In this document: piece by piece, positions 24,599-37,300 of the stretch
How positions within the stretch are numbered: the stretch's first letter is position 1
Layout: the number at the start of each line of letters is the position of its first letter
NCBI RefSeq assembly: GCF_003286085.1
Contig: NW_020825706.1
Span: 558,001 to 622,000 of the forward strand
Source of the DNA: Drosophila persimilis
Lineage: Eukaryota > Arthropoda > Insecta > Diptera > Drosophilidae
Direction of reading: 5' to 3'
Length of the DNA stretch: 64,000 nucleotides
The notes under the pieces: generated by a model
The model's input: the letters and a program-made list of their open reading frames with translations, nothing else
What the model was told of the DNA's origin: nothing
The model's database searches: none
Position numbers and translations under genes: made by a program

Positions 24599-24724
24599 TT
24601 TACAAGTAACCATACCATTCTGCGGCGCATAATTTGAAAGCAAAACAACAAAACATAAAAATGTATATTGAATTTGGTGAATACCGAAACGACGGGGTGA
24701 ACATCGACGTTGTAATATATTTAT

Positions 24725-25042
24725 ATGAGGCATATATGTATGAACCATACCACAAAACAAGGAACAAAACATGAAAAGAGCCGAAAACCAAACGAATGCG
24801 GCCCAATAAGTGTGACGTTTGGACAGGAAAAACTCGACATAGAGCCAAACGGTGTCGTTCAATTGTATAAGACTTTCTTAGAACAGCAAGATAGAGGTGT
24901 GTAAATTAGTAAAATTAATATAATATTCTTCTGATAATATATCAATGTATTCAATTCAGCGGAAATCGTTGACACCCACGTTGAGAAGATGCCGCAAGTT
25001 GAGGAGCCGCCGCAAGTTGAGGAGCCGCCGCACATTGAGTAA
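24725..25042 (+). CDS. Small two-exon gene, acidic protein of unknown function
   Basis: Exons 24725-24896 and 24960-25042 join across a 63-nt GT-AG intron (donor G|GTGTGT, acceptor TTCAATTCAG) into 84 aa. It starts MRHICMNHTTKQGTKHEKSR; an internal ATG at 24740 is an alternative start. A middle stretch reads GQEKLDIEPNGVVQLYKTFL and the C-terminus is a short repeat, PQVEEPPQVEEPPHIE, ending in TAA. An AATAAA follows at ~25055 and the DRE cluster is 130 bp upstream. Each half is too short to stand out by itself. No family recognised. A hydrophobic frame runs antisense across exon 1 (24587-24862 on the minus strand) but lacks such support. Confidence 0.52.
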
Positions 25043-25566
25043 AGTGAAGCTACAATAAATAAAATTAATTAAATTAAGGTTTATATTATTATATTATGTA
25101 CCAAGGCGCCCAAAGCGCCGCCTCCCCGAATATCTTACTACTTAATATACATATAGGCCTTTGTAGGCCGTAAGTTTGAAGCAATTGAAGCTTAAATTTG
25201 AATTGTACAATTGCGACGCTCTCCTTTTGGGAGCTATTCTGGCGGCATCGAGGACACCGCACATCCTTGTCCAAGTCATTGAGGAACTTCAAGGTATATG
25301 TAATATACTAGTTCCATGGCTATCCAGCTTCTAGAGCAGGGCCATGTAACTTCGCTGAAGGAGTAACTGCTTCTGGCGCTGAGATTGATGTGGAATTTGT
25401 GGTGGAACATTAACGTTAAAATTAATGAACTGTAAACTAAATATTCATCTCAAAAAGTGATGACACATTTGTGTATATACCCGTGTAGGCACAATTATAT
25501 TGCGCATTTATTAATAATTTACCTATTAGCTATTGGACACCAACAAACAAACAAAAAATGGCTTGA

Positions 25567-26969
25567 CTAATCATCTTTGAAACCCAAACTAAACTCCTGT
25601 GCCTCACCTCCCTTTCGAAAGATTCGCACGTAGGCGGACTTGACGCCAAACTTCCAAATGGCAATGTAGGGCAAATAGTACGTGAGCAGATCCACCAGCC
25701 ACACGCGAAAGTTCAAATACCACCGCACAATGGCATACTTGTGCAGAAAGGTGACAATAAACAGCCCGTAGCTGACGATCAGCCGATCCCATAGCTTCAA
25801 ATCGTAGTAGTACAATCTCTGCTGTGGATCCCGCTTCTCCCCGACCCGATGGTCGAAACTGTAGTACTCGTAGCCCTTTACACAGGCCAGTCGCTTGGTG
25901 AAGAAGATATTAGCCCCAACTGAGAGCATTGTGTTGACGTGCCACAGTCCCTGGATAAGGGCCTCTGTCATCCGATAAAACTCCTCAGTTGTGTGCTCCA
26001 GCGCTGGCTCGTAAACTTTTCGCATAACTATGTCCAGGCGGGTCTTGGACTCGGCCCAGTTCCGACCGCAGATGTTGTACTCATCCTTGATGCCCAGTAA
26101 ATAGCCCAGAACTCTCCACATATGGGTTGTGGCCTCTAGGAAATCATTATCGTACAGCTGTATGCGATGAGCTCCAAGGGTTATGAAGCCAATGAATCCA
26201 AACTGGGTCAGGGCCAGGTCCTTCTGCGTGATCTGCCCGGCTCCACGCCTGGCACACGCATGACTAGAGCGGGCATGGGCCTGTCTAACAGCCGCGATGC
26301 TGGTCCAAAACTTGCTCTTTCTGTCCGCCACGGAATTATTGTACCAGGATTGGGTATGGAAAATAGTGCGTACGTATCTTCGATAAGCTGTGAATGCAGT
26401 TGAAGATTGTCGCGTGCAGGCAAGTACTCGGAGAATCGAGGGCACGGCTAGAACGGAAATCAGCCCGGCCAGCATCCCCGCATTCATCACGAAGCGATAT
26501 GTGCTAAAGTACCCTTGAGCGCTGCAGTAATCAGAAACGATGAAGGGAAATTATTAAAAAGTTACATACAATAACACAATTGCATGAACAGAACATTTGC
26601 GTGACTAACTAATTAACGTACCGCTTGAACAGCTGCTCATCGAACCATGGCGGAAGCTCCAACTCAGACCCGCTATCGCCCTCCTGGCTGCCGTCCTTCA
26701 GCAGGTGCTCCAGATACTGCTCCGCCTCGGCATCATTATGCCCATTATTGGGGGCCTGCGCTGAATGCATTTTCCCACTGGCCGCTGGAAAGACAACGCA
26801 TACCAAAAACAAACTTAAGACCAGTCAAACATTACACAAGAGCTGAAAACAAACAAAACCGTCGAGTGCCAAGAGAGAAAGTTTCTTCGGCAGCGGCGCA
26901 GCGGGCCCATTCCACTTTACACTTACACGATTCATGCTCGCCGCTGTCCGTGGATACGCCATTCGTCAT
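25567..26969 (-). CDS. MpaB/rubber-oxygenase-like (DUF2236) membrane protein
   Basis: Three exons, 26969-26927, 26784-26622 and 26521-25567, give 386 aa. After an acidic N-terminus (aa ~1-65) comes a hydrophobic segment, then the long catalytic-like domain with ITLGAHRIQLYDNDFLEATT, MWRVLGYLLGIKDEYNICG and further helices towards the C-terminus, ending FSLGFKDD. This matches my memory of the insect family annotated as ER-bound oxygenase MpaB/MpaB'/Lcp catalytic domain; in Lcp the histidines bind haem. Function in flies is unknown to me. The start is the first ATG of the short first exon, which splices in frame. Divergent from Caf1-55 with 682 bp between the ATGs. Confidence 0.82.
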
Positions 26970-27284
26970 GTTGTCAAGTCAATTTGCAGTAGTTAATCTA
27001 TTTGGCAAATCTACAATTGCTTGATATGGGCAAGTTTAGCATTATTTTTCCCGGGCTCTCGACGGGTGGTCGGTTGATTGCTCAATTTACGGCGCCTGCC
27101 TCGCGCCGCAGAGTGCTATGAACTGAATTGCAACGGCCACCGGCAGCCGAGGTTCAGTCAGCTTTATATGTGCTCAAGCAACCGTTTCCAGAGATCCACA
27201 GAGTGGCGCGAAACTGGTTTTGAATCATCTTATAAAAGTTTCCCGATCGTTTGTTTATGCAACTTTACACAGCGCACAGTCACA

Positions 27285-27345
27285 TTTTCGTGACTGTCCA
27301 GTCGATAGTATCGCAAGCCTACAAAATTATCGATAAGTCGAGTTA
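27285..27345. promoter_or_regulatory. DRE-containing divergent promoter
   Basis: TTATCGATAAG near 27327-27337 is a perfect DRE, with a further GTCGATAGTATCG close by. It lies between the divergent MpaB-like gene and Caf1-55 and fits a shared housekeeping promoter. Confidence 0.65.
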
Positions 27346-27651
27346 CATCTCTAGAACCAGCCGACGCGCTTGCAAAAAAAAAAAAGAGGAAAAAAATTCT
27401 TTCCAATTTTGCGCTGTCAATTCACTTGGTTTTAGAAGTCAGTTGTAAAGTACTTGTTAGTGCTCATTGCTGTGTGTAAAATTTAAGTAAAAAACTGAAG
27501 CGCGCGTACTTGAGGCAGTAGCAAGTGAGATACATTTTTTATCCCCGGCTTGTGCACGCGTTTTGCCGCTTTGGCTTCATTGTTTTGGCGCCCGATTTTT
27601 GCGACGCGTACCAAATTTTTGCGTTAATTATACTTTGTGCACACGTTCGAA

Positions 27652-29060
<1,409 letters not shown>

Positions 29061-29299
29061 AGCATACATATACATATTTTCCCACACGACCAATTTTACG
29101 TTTTTCTCTCTGCTCCTGCTCCTGAAATCTAGCAGTGCTCCATCTTAATTTATACATATTACATATTTTTAGATCGAATTAAGTCAACTTTCTGTCAAAA
29201 GCAAACGTATGTTGTACGAATCTTTAATTAAAACCGGTCTTAAAAGAAACATATTGTAAAAGGCAATATATTGCAGTATTTCGAATATCAAATTCAAAT

Positions 29300-30962
29300 T
29301 TAGTCCACGGTGTATTTATAGGTCTTCCCAAAGACCTGAATCTCTACATTCAAGGCCCTGACATCGGTGGTGTTTCGTCTTGAGATGATTTTCCCTTTAA
29401 TGACATCGCCCCAGCTCACTTCCTGTGGCTGATCAATGAAGAACACAGTCTGTTTCCAGTGCGTGGTCGTGTGATAGGGCGATGTGCTGAACATGACCTC
29501 GCGTGGCAGCTCAAAGAACGTATCAAAGAAACCCACAAAGGCTGACAGCCGACCCGCCTGTGTGCATTTCAGGCTGAACTCGTACGTAAAGTTGGAATAA
29601 TTCAGATCGACGGTCATCATATCGAAATTGGCTATTTGCTCGGCCGCTGTCAGCACGTACCGGGGATCCACCGCCTGCATAAGCGGCTCTTCGATGGAGC
29701 GTTTGGCCAGGTCGCGCATATTGACGCCATACACATCGGACCAGAACTCCACTTGCTCGGCATAGAGCTTGTCATTGCCATAGCCCATCAGGCTAAGCGA
29801 GCATCGATTGGGCAGAATGATGCCATTGGGATTAAGATGATGCTCGCGGGCATAGATGATGCTATCCAGCATGGACTCGTACAGCAAAAAGTAGCCCATC
29901 CATTCGGAAATGATGATGTCGTACTTGGCCTCGGGCAATTCGGTGTCCTCCAGCCGTCCCTTCACCAGCTCAACGTTCTTTACATTGTTTTTCCTACGAA
30001 CAGAGGGATTTATTAATCAAAATTACAAAAACAGATAAACTTGAAGCATACCTGACAATGTCCATGGCTGTGTAGACAATCTCAGAGTTGTCAATGCCGA
30101 CGATGCGAGAGGCGCCCGCCTGTGATGCGAATATGGAGAGAATTCCCGTACCGCAGCCCACATCCAGCACCGTCTTGCCGCGCACATCCTCCGAATTCAT
30201 GAGCAAAGCGGAACGGTAGCTGTTGGTTCGCACCCAATCGCTGAGCATTTCGTGATGGATACCAAAGTGGGAGTAGCTGTTGAAGTACTCCTTATCGAGT
30301 AAGAGATTATTGCGCGGCAGATCCTTGGTGGCGGCGGCCTTATCCCTGCTATCGCCCTCATGGACCCTCTGCAGCAGTTCCTTATAGTCCTTGCGCATCC
30401 GCTCCATGTCCTCGTTGGCCTGCTGCAGCAGCTTGGATTGCTCTGCAATGCGCTGCAACAACTCGGGCACCGTCACAGTCTCTGTTTCAGTCTTGAGAAC
30501 TTCATAGTCGTAGCACAGCCACGGCTCGTACTCCACGGGCTTCAGATATTTCTCATCGTCCCACAGGATCTTCTCTGTCGAGAGCAGTTGCTCGGCGCTT
30601 ATCTTGCAGACCCTTATGTAGTTGATTAGCTTGATGAAGGAATACTGATCCATTTGGAATTTCTTTTGAAGCTGCGACAGATTGACTTTGTGGCTGCTGT
30701 CCAGGTGGTCAATGGCAGCGCCTATGCTGGGGAGGGCCTCTGGGCAGAAGAGACAAGTGGTTTGCTCCTCGCCCTGGTCCTTTTCATCGTCTTCGTCATC
30801 CATGTCATCATAGTCATCGTCATCGGAGCAGGAATCCGCCGGCTCCTTTGCCAGTGCTTCCTCCGCCTGGGATTTGGCTGCTGTTCAAAGACAATTTTGT
30901 TTGATTTTGTGATACCTTCTAGTGACCAGCGCTGCCTTACCTGGGGAATCGATCTCTTTCAT
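29300..30962 (-). CDS. Art3: Protein arginine methyltransferase 3
   Basis: Type I PRMT3 orthologue: transfers methyl from SAM to arginines, with ribosomal protein S2 as the known mammalian partner; cytosolic. Exons 30962-30941 (22 nt), 30880-30052 and 29993-29300 give 514 aa. A C2H2 zinc finger (CLFCPEALPS...HLDSSH) sits at aa ~48-70 after an acidic stretch, as in PRMT3. The methyltransferase core shows motif I VLDVGCGTGILSIFA, the double-E loop SEWMGYFLLYESMLDS and the THW loop HTTTHWKQ. The first coding exon encodes only MKEIDSP, joined through a GTAAGG donor. Shares a 226-bp divergent promoter region with mRpS10. Confidence 0.96.
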
Positions 30963-31188
30963 GTTTGTTTTGAATATTTGTTAATAAAAAGTTTCCAGCA
31001 ATCGTACAAAACGTTTAATAAATAAAAGGTTGTATGTTTACTTCCGCCAGCACGTGCAAAACAGCGGTATTAGGGATGTTATTGATATATCAGTTGATAT
31101 ATCGCGCCTTCTGTGGCCAGTGTTGGGAAATACTGCCCAACAGCTGTTCTAGCACCTATAGCCCTTGCATAATTTCTCGTTTACAAAT
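30963..31188. promoter_or_regulatory. Divergent promoter of Art3 and mRpS10
   Basis: 226 bp between two divergent start codons. It holds an imperfect direct repeat TTGATATATCAGTTGATATATC (~31081-31102) but no TATA box at a fitting distance; core elements cannot be assigned with certainty. Confidence 0.5.
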
Positions 31189-31809
31189 ATGTTGCAGGTA
31201 TTTAATCCAATTTATTAAATAAAGCTATATTTAATTACAATAACTCTGATTTCCAGGTGTTGAAGACTTTACGATGGGCACAACCTGTGCGGGCGCTATC
31301 ATCTGTGACCACCAGCAGTGCAGCAACGAATGTTACAACTACAGCATCCGTTCCGGAGCCGGATAAACTTTTCAGCAAATTGGAAATCGAGCTCCGCGGC
31401 GTCGATCCGGCCGTGCTGAAGAGCTATACCTGGTTTGCCACCACCGCCGCAGACCATTTAGGCATTGAGAAGGGCAAGTGGTAAGTGGGGATACAAATCA
31501 AATCAGTTAGATCCGAAAGAAATCGCGATTAATTCAACAATGTCCACCCACAGCTGGTCCCCACGCAAGGCAGACCACGAGCGCATGACACTGCTGAAGT
31601 CGGTGCACATCTACAAGAAGCATCGTGTGCAGTACGAGGTGCGAACGCACTTCCGGTACATGAATTTCCACAAGCTGACAGGCTCCACCCTGGACACATT
31701 TCTGGAGTATATTGAACGCAACCTGCCCGAAGGCGTGGCGCTGCAGGTGTCCAAGACAGAGCTCCAGCAGATGCCCGAGCACTTGCGCCAACCCCCCGAG
31801 CAAGTTTAG
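31189..31809 (+). CDS. mRpS10: Mitochondrial ribosomal protein uS10m
   Basis: Small-subunit mitoribosome protein of the S10 family. Exons 31189-31197, 31257-31480 and 31554-31809 give 162 aa. The first coding exon is only nine bases (Met-Leu-Gln). N-terminus is Ser/Thr/Ala-rich and basic, suiting a mitochondrial targeting peptide ([13 protein letters not shown]). The S10 fold follows from ~aa 45, with [20 protein letters not shown] as its core, and ends HLRQPPEQV. An AATAAA lies at ~31957. Divergent from Art3. Confidence 0.93.
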
Positions 31810-32232
31810 CGCAGCCTGAAAGAACTCTTAGCCAGTAGGACGCAAATGTTATTAATAGTTTTTTACTTGGAGCCCCTTGTCGGGGGCAGTTATGCGGCCA
31901 TTCAAGTACGTATTTCAACAGCGGCATCCGCGATGAGATTAGGCTGATCAAAAACAAAAATAAATTGAAATAGAAGAACAGCAATCGTACCCATAAACCG
32001 AACTAATAAGCGATCGCACTCGGAGCCCCACCCGCGATTAACGGAGATAAGTGTTGGGCCAAATATTGAAATAAAATTGTTAGCTCGACTTAGTTGTCGT
32101 ATCTTGACACACGCACACAGTGGCACCTGGATACGGGCCCCCACTTGAAGTAAGGGCAAACAAAATCCGGACGGCTGCCCGCTAGCTCCTCAGTAGCGAG
32201 GCCAAGCCGAACGGAAGCGGATCAGCAACAAC

Positions 32233-33228
32233 ATGCGCCAGGGATACTTCTTGCAGGCCGTTATGGCCATAGCCATACTCTACAGTTGTTTGGAACCAGC
32301 CGAGTGCTTATACGAGAGTCAAATCCTTGCCTTCCTGGAAGAGTTCCGCATGCGTATGTGCCATCCCATACCAAATTTGGGTTTGCCCGCGCTAGATCCT
32401 TTCGTTCTTGGTCCTGGCCAGACGTCTATGAATAACAAATACCTCATAGAGTAAGCAACATAATGATTAGTCCGCTGACAAGTTATTTAAACCACAAATT
32501 TTTAGCTTTACTGGCTCCATCGATGACTTCCAGTTGCACGGAGTGTCCGATTTTGAGGTTCCTACACTTACCCTTAATCCCGTGCCGGGTCTGAAGAGCA
32601 CCATCCAGGTTAACTTCCCATACACCTACTTCAAGTCCCTGTACACCGCAAAGGGATCGCTGGCCTATATCCTAAATCTGGCTGGTGATGGCAATGCAGA
32701 GTAGGCATATGATTTATTTTAGCATCAAACTCTTCACTTATTAGCCCTTCGCTCTCTTTCGTAGAGCCTTCATCAAGGACTTTTCATTCCTGATCTCCTT
32801 CAGGCTGAGAACTCTCTCACCCCTGGGTATCACTTCACTGCAAATCGAGCTTTATTTGGGTGATTTGAAAATCAACTTTGAAAACCTCCTGGAGGAGGAC
32901 CGCATCGATGATTTTGTGCATTCCCTTGTCAATGAAATGGGCGTGGAATTGCTAGACGATGTCTGGAGCTACGAACAGGGAACGGTGGTTGCCAAAGTTC
33001 AAACGGTGGGTGTACCTTTTGGGTGCTTTAAAAGACAGTCCACTCATCCTATCTCTCCATTCCGATTCTCTTTTGCAGCTGGTCAACAACTTTTTGGGGC
33101 AATACTCTTTGCAGGACATACTCCAGATCATAGCTGGTGGCGGAGGAGGAGAGGGCGGTGAAAGCAAGCCCATATTCGAGGGCGTCGAGCCCAACTGCAA
33201 GCTTGGATCTGAATCAATACTCGACTAA
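32233..33228 (+). CDS. Secreted takeout/JHBP-family protein
   Basis: Haemolymph juvenile-hormone-binding-protein family (DUF233, takeout-like), secreted carriers of small hydrophobic ligands. Exons 32233-32450, 32506-32700, 32765-33005 and 33079-33228 give 267 aa, usual for the family. Signal peptide: hydrophobic AVMAIAILYSCL with likely cleavage near AEC (aa ~22-26). Two N-terminal cysteines ~18 residues apart correspond to the family disulphide. The fold shows DFEVPTLTLNPVPG and LLEEDRIDDFVHSLVNEMG. The C-terminal part carries a Gly-rich loop (AGGGGGEGGE) before the end, which is unusual. Polyadenylation signal near 33256. Ligand unknown; which of the many fly paralogues it matches is not certain. 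Confidence 0.9.
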
Positions 33229-34376
33229 GACTGAAATATATGAAATAGTTTAGGAAATAAAATATGTAGTTACCTATGTATAGAGATACAATTATCCTCT
33301 CAAAAGAATTGATAAATGTGATGGAAATGGAAATAAGGCACTTGAGTGTTAGAACCGTTATGAACCGTTTGACGTTTTAGCTATATTTACTTATCAAACT
33401 GATAAGGATACATTTACCAATATCCCATTTGCATTTAAATCCGTCTCTTATCTGCCCGAAAATACCCCACTCCCGCCACAGGCGCTGGCCACACAGAGTT
33501 TTGCTACCATCGAATCGTTTAATCGCTGTGGGGGTCTCTGATAAGTGTTATTTTTATAGCCGTTTATTGATTTACTGCTAGTTTGCGTGCAAAACAAGAT
33601 CAAGTAGCAGGTTATCAAATCCAGTTGCAGTGGGCTAAGAATTTTAAATGGCCTTGCGGGTTCTATAAAACCAGCTTTGAGTACTATATGCAGTAGATAT
33701 TTCGACTTTAGGGTACCCATTTCACAGGTTTCCCAACATTTTTGTAGCCAAAGTCAGTTGGTCGTTCAAGAGGTTCAGCGAAGAAATCTCGGGATAGGAT
33801 TGGTTACGTATAAAACGTATTAGATTAGTAGATAATAACTATATTTGAAAGGTTTTACCATTGCAATTGTGTTTCCCGTAACGCTTAATGTCTCCAATAT
33901 CAAGGTATCAAACGATTCTTGCATAGATCTTTGAAAATATTTAGAGAAATGTTCCTTCGACCTACATTATCTCCCGGGAGAAAAAAATACAATATACCCT
34001 TGAACTTTGTACACGATTACCAGGTAACCACTATACGTTTATCAATGTATTATGTGCTAATGAACCCATTGTAGAAATTCCCACTTTTATGCGTTACAAT
34101 TTTTTCTGAGGTTGCAGTGTAGTTATATAAAAGCTACATATTTGTACAACTTTAGTGGAAGTATGACATTATTTGACAGCCAAAAGATAATGGCAACCAC
34201 TTATGTGTTTCCCTTTCATAAAAACCACAACCGAAATTCGCAAAAAGGAATTTGTTTCACAGATTAGAAGCAAATACAAAATAGAATATACAAAATAACG
34301 ACATTTCTAATCTTGTTGATAACTGGGTAACAATTGTGATGTACTTTTGTGGTGCTCCACAATGATGTGCGTTTCC
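33229..34376. other. Intergenic
   Basis: About 1.1 kb of AT-rich sequence between the takeout-like gene and the 3' end of tefu. No gene or repeat recognised; both 3' UTRs presumably end here. Confidence 0.55.
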
Positions 34377-37300
34377 TTATAGATATGGATCCCAGCCGGT
34401 AAAGATCATACATAGATTATCCGGCAGAGTGGCTTCGTTGATCAGACGTTCCACTTGAGCCTCCACATTCGAGTCACCGAGGGTACCTGCCTCCCGACCC
34501 TCTAGTTTATTTTGCACCTGAAGCAGGGCACGCTGGGCCACCAGATTAATCGATTCCTCGCCTGTAAATAACAATTCTAGAGACTATCTAGATAGATCGA
34601 TTGATATGCATACTTTTACTGGACTCCTGGGAGGATTGCCTATTTCTGAGTACACCCCAAATAAAGAGTGGGTCGTAGAGCAGAACCTCGAGTATGGTGG
34701 TGAGGACGGACTTGTACCGCCTCAGTATATGTACGGTGGCCTCGCAGGACTTGGTAAACACTCCCTTAGTTCCACAGATGCCCATGGGAGCAACAAAGTC
34801 ACGTGTAAGCCGAAAGGGTACCGTCTCTGGGGTTGCACTTATCTTGCCCTGACCGAAAGCGATGCCTGGAATAAGAAGAATATAAACGAATCCATATCTT
34901 GGATGTAATCAGATACATACCAAAATCTATGTGTATCACTTCGGCTGTTTGCTGGTCAATTAGAATGTTCTGCACATGCCGATCGCCCAATCCCAGAACA
35001 TAGCCCACCATTGAGGTAGTGGCCACGCTGTTTGTGTAGGCCAAACGCCGCTCAAACCACACACCCGGTATGGGGAACTTTTCCAGCAGAAAGTAGTGAA
35101 AAACAGGCGTCACATGTGCGCATATTTCCTGAAAGACTTCAAATCGCTTCTCCTTGGACGACTTCGCATGGCTCTGCAAATTTACAATCGTTTTCAGGTT
35201 CCAACTAAGCGAACAAAAATTAACCCATATTTTCTCGTACCCCTAGTAAGGTGCGACATTTCACGTTCTTCCAGTCATTGGGATGATACTTTATGTGGGC
35301 GCCGCTTTTGCTATCTTGTCCCACCAGGTACTCGGCTACTGGCATAGAGTTGGGGCACCACTCCAAGATGCCGCTGCGCATAGACAGGGGAGTCACTGTG
35401 TACGTGCGAAGTTGCAGCTTGCGATCGATAAACTCAGAGTCCTGTTTCAGCAGCTGATTGACAATCCCAAAGACCTGCTGCATGACGGCATCCTGACGCA
35501 GGTCATCCTTGCCCTTGATCAGCTGTGCCCGTGTCTGGCCATCGGAGCAGACACACTTCACTCTGATGGGCGCATTAATGCCACCGCAATTGCTAATTTC
35601 ATTCGTCCACTTGCAGATGCCTAAATCGTGTACAGGAATTGCTAAACTAGTTTTCGTTCGGCTAAGAATTTCAACCTACTGGTGATGTTGTTGTATTCCT
35701 TGTCGGGACAAATGGGTAGCTCCAGGGTGGGACACTGCATGGCATCGAGATTCCTATGACGCCTCACCTTCTCGAACTGCTTTAGCCGCATCGCAATTGG
35801 TTGATGCCGGTTCTCGGATATTCCCTCGTTTGCAAACGTGACGATAGCTAAAAGAGAGTAAGATGAATACGGTACAGTACACAACGGAAGCCAATAAATC
35901 TTTCTACCTGGAAGCACTGCCTCCAGCTGCTTGCTGCATCTGTCTGCTAGGGGATTCTTCTCACAGATTTTCGTTATTATCTTACGGGCAATGCCCGCCC
36001 TTTCCGTGTTGCTGCCATCGCCGTCCAGGCGGGCTAATACCAGGGGATACAGCTTGTAAAAGGTGTGATGCGGATGATCTTGGCCGCAGCGGACCAATAG
36101 CTCGAACAGGATCTTAAGCAGGCTGGGGTTTTTAGAATTGAGACGCCCCGTCAGTTGGTTGGTGGCACAAATAAACTTGTAGCTGGGCACTGTGAGGATC
36201 TCCTCATTGATGCACTTCTGCAGCTGCTCGTTGTGGGCATTGGTGAACCATAGCGAGATGATGCGATAGATGGCAGCGCTGGAGAAGCCGCTGTCCAGCT
36301 TGCAGTAGGCAATGTGATTCCTCACAGCCGTGCACAAATGCTCTGTAAGATTCTGTTCAATGCGCTTCAGCTCCATCTCGTCCAGTAGGGCATAGCGCTT
36401 CATTTGATTGGAGATGATGCGCTTGTCTTGGGACTCGCGATTCGATACCGTTTCCGCTACTAGACGATTCTGCTCTATGATGTCCTTCAGCGTCTGGTAG
36501 TCCTGCGAGTGGCGATACTCGTGCAGCTGCTGGTACTCCCGATCGGCATATTTGGCCATGGCCTCATAGGCCGCTGTGCGATGCTGCCTGGCAAAGGCTT
36601 CAAGCTCCTGCCACTTGAAGGACTGCGGATACGCTGCGCTCAGTTTATCTTTATGCAGCACAAAGTCGTCGATCAGCTGGATCGAGTACTTGAATTTATT
36701 CTTCAGCACTGAGCTCAGGCTGTCGGCATTGCAGTCCATCAGGAATTCTCCATGCATGCGCAGGGCTGGGACCCGCTGCGGGCAATAGATGAACTCTTGG
36801 TTTTCGACCACGTACTCCAGGATGGCCTTGGCTATCTGATGATTACCCATTTTCACATTCACATCGGCATCTTCCAGCTGCACGCAGATCTGTAATGGCA
36901 ATAATCAATCCAATTATCAGCCTTTTTAACAACGAAATGCCACTTCCCCATCCCTTACCTTGGTGGATGCCTTGATATTGGGTAGCTCTCGCAGCATCCC
37001 AATGTATTTAGAGGCTATGTTCAGCTTCCCCGCCGCCTTGCACTCGCTAATCCCCTTCAACAGATACGTGTCCATGGGGTTTTCCTTGTAATAGTCCTGC
37101 ATGCGACGGCTGGCCCGCGTTCCAGCCATCTTGAAGAGTGCAATCTGATGCGAAATGATATACTCCTTACATGAAAAGTTGCCGTAATTAAGCTCCAGTT
37201 CCGTCTGCCATTTTCCAAAGACTTTAGACATCTGCCCCGGGTCTAGCTGTGCCCCAAACTGGATCTGTTTAAGGGACAAAATCTCGGTTGATGAATGATG

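Noticed and set aside
24587..24862. 91-codon hydrophobic minus frame (MNDTVWLYVEFF...)
   Set aside because: Looks like a membrane protein, but overlaps antisense the spliced + gene that has intron, promoter and polyadenylation support. Kept only as an alternative.
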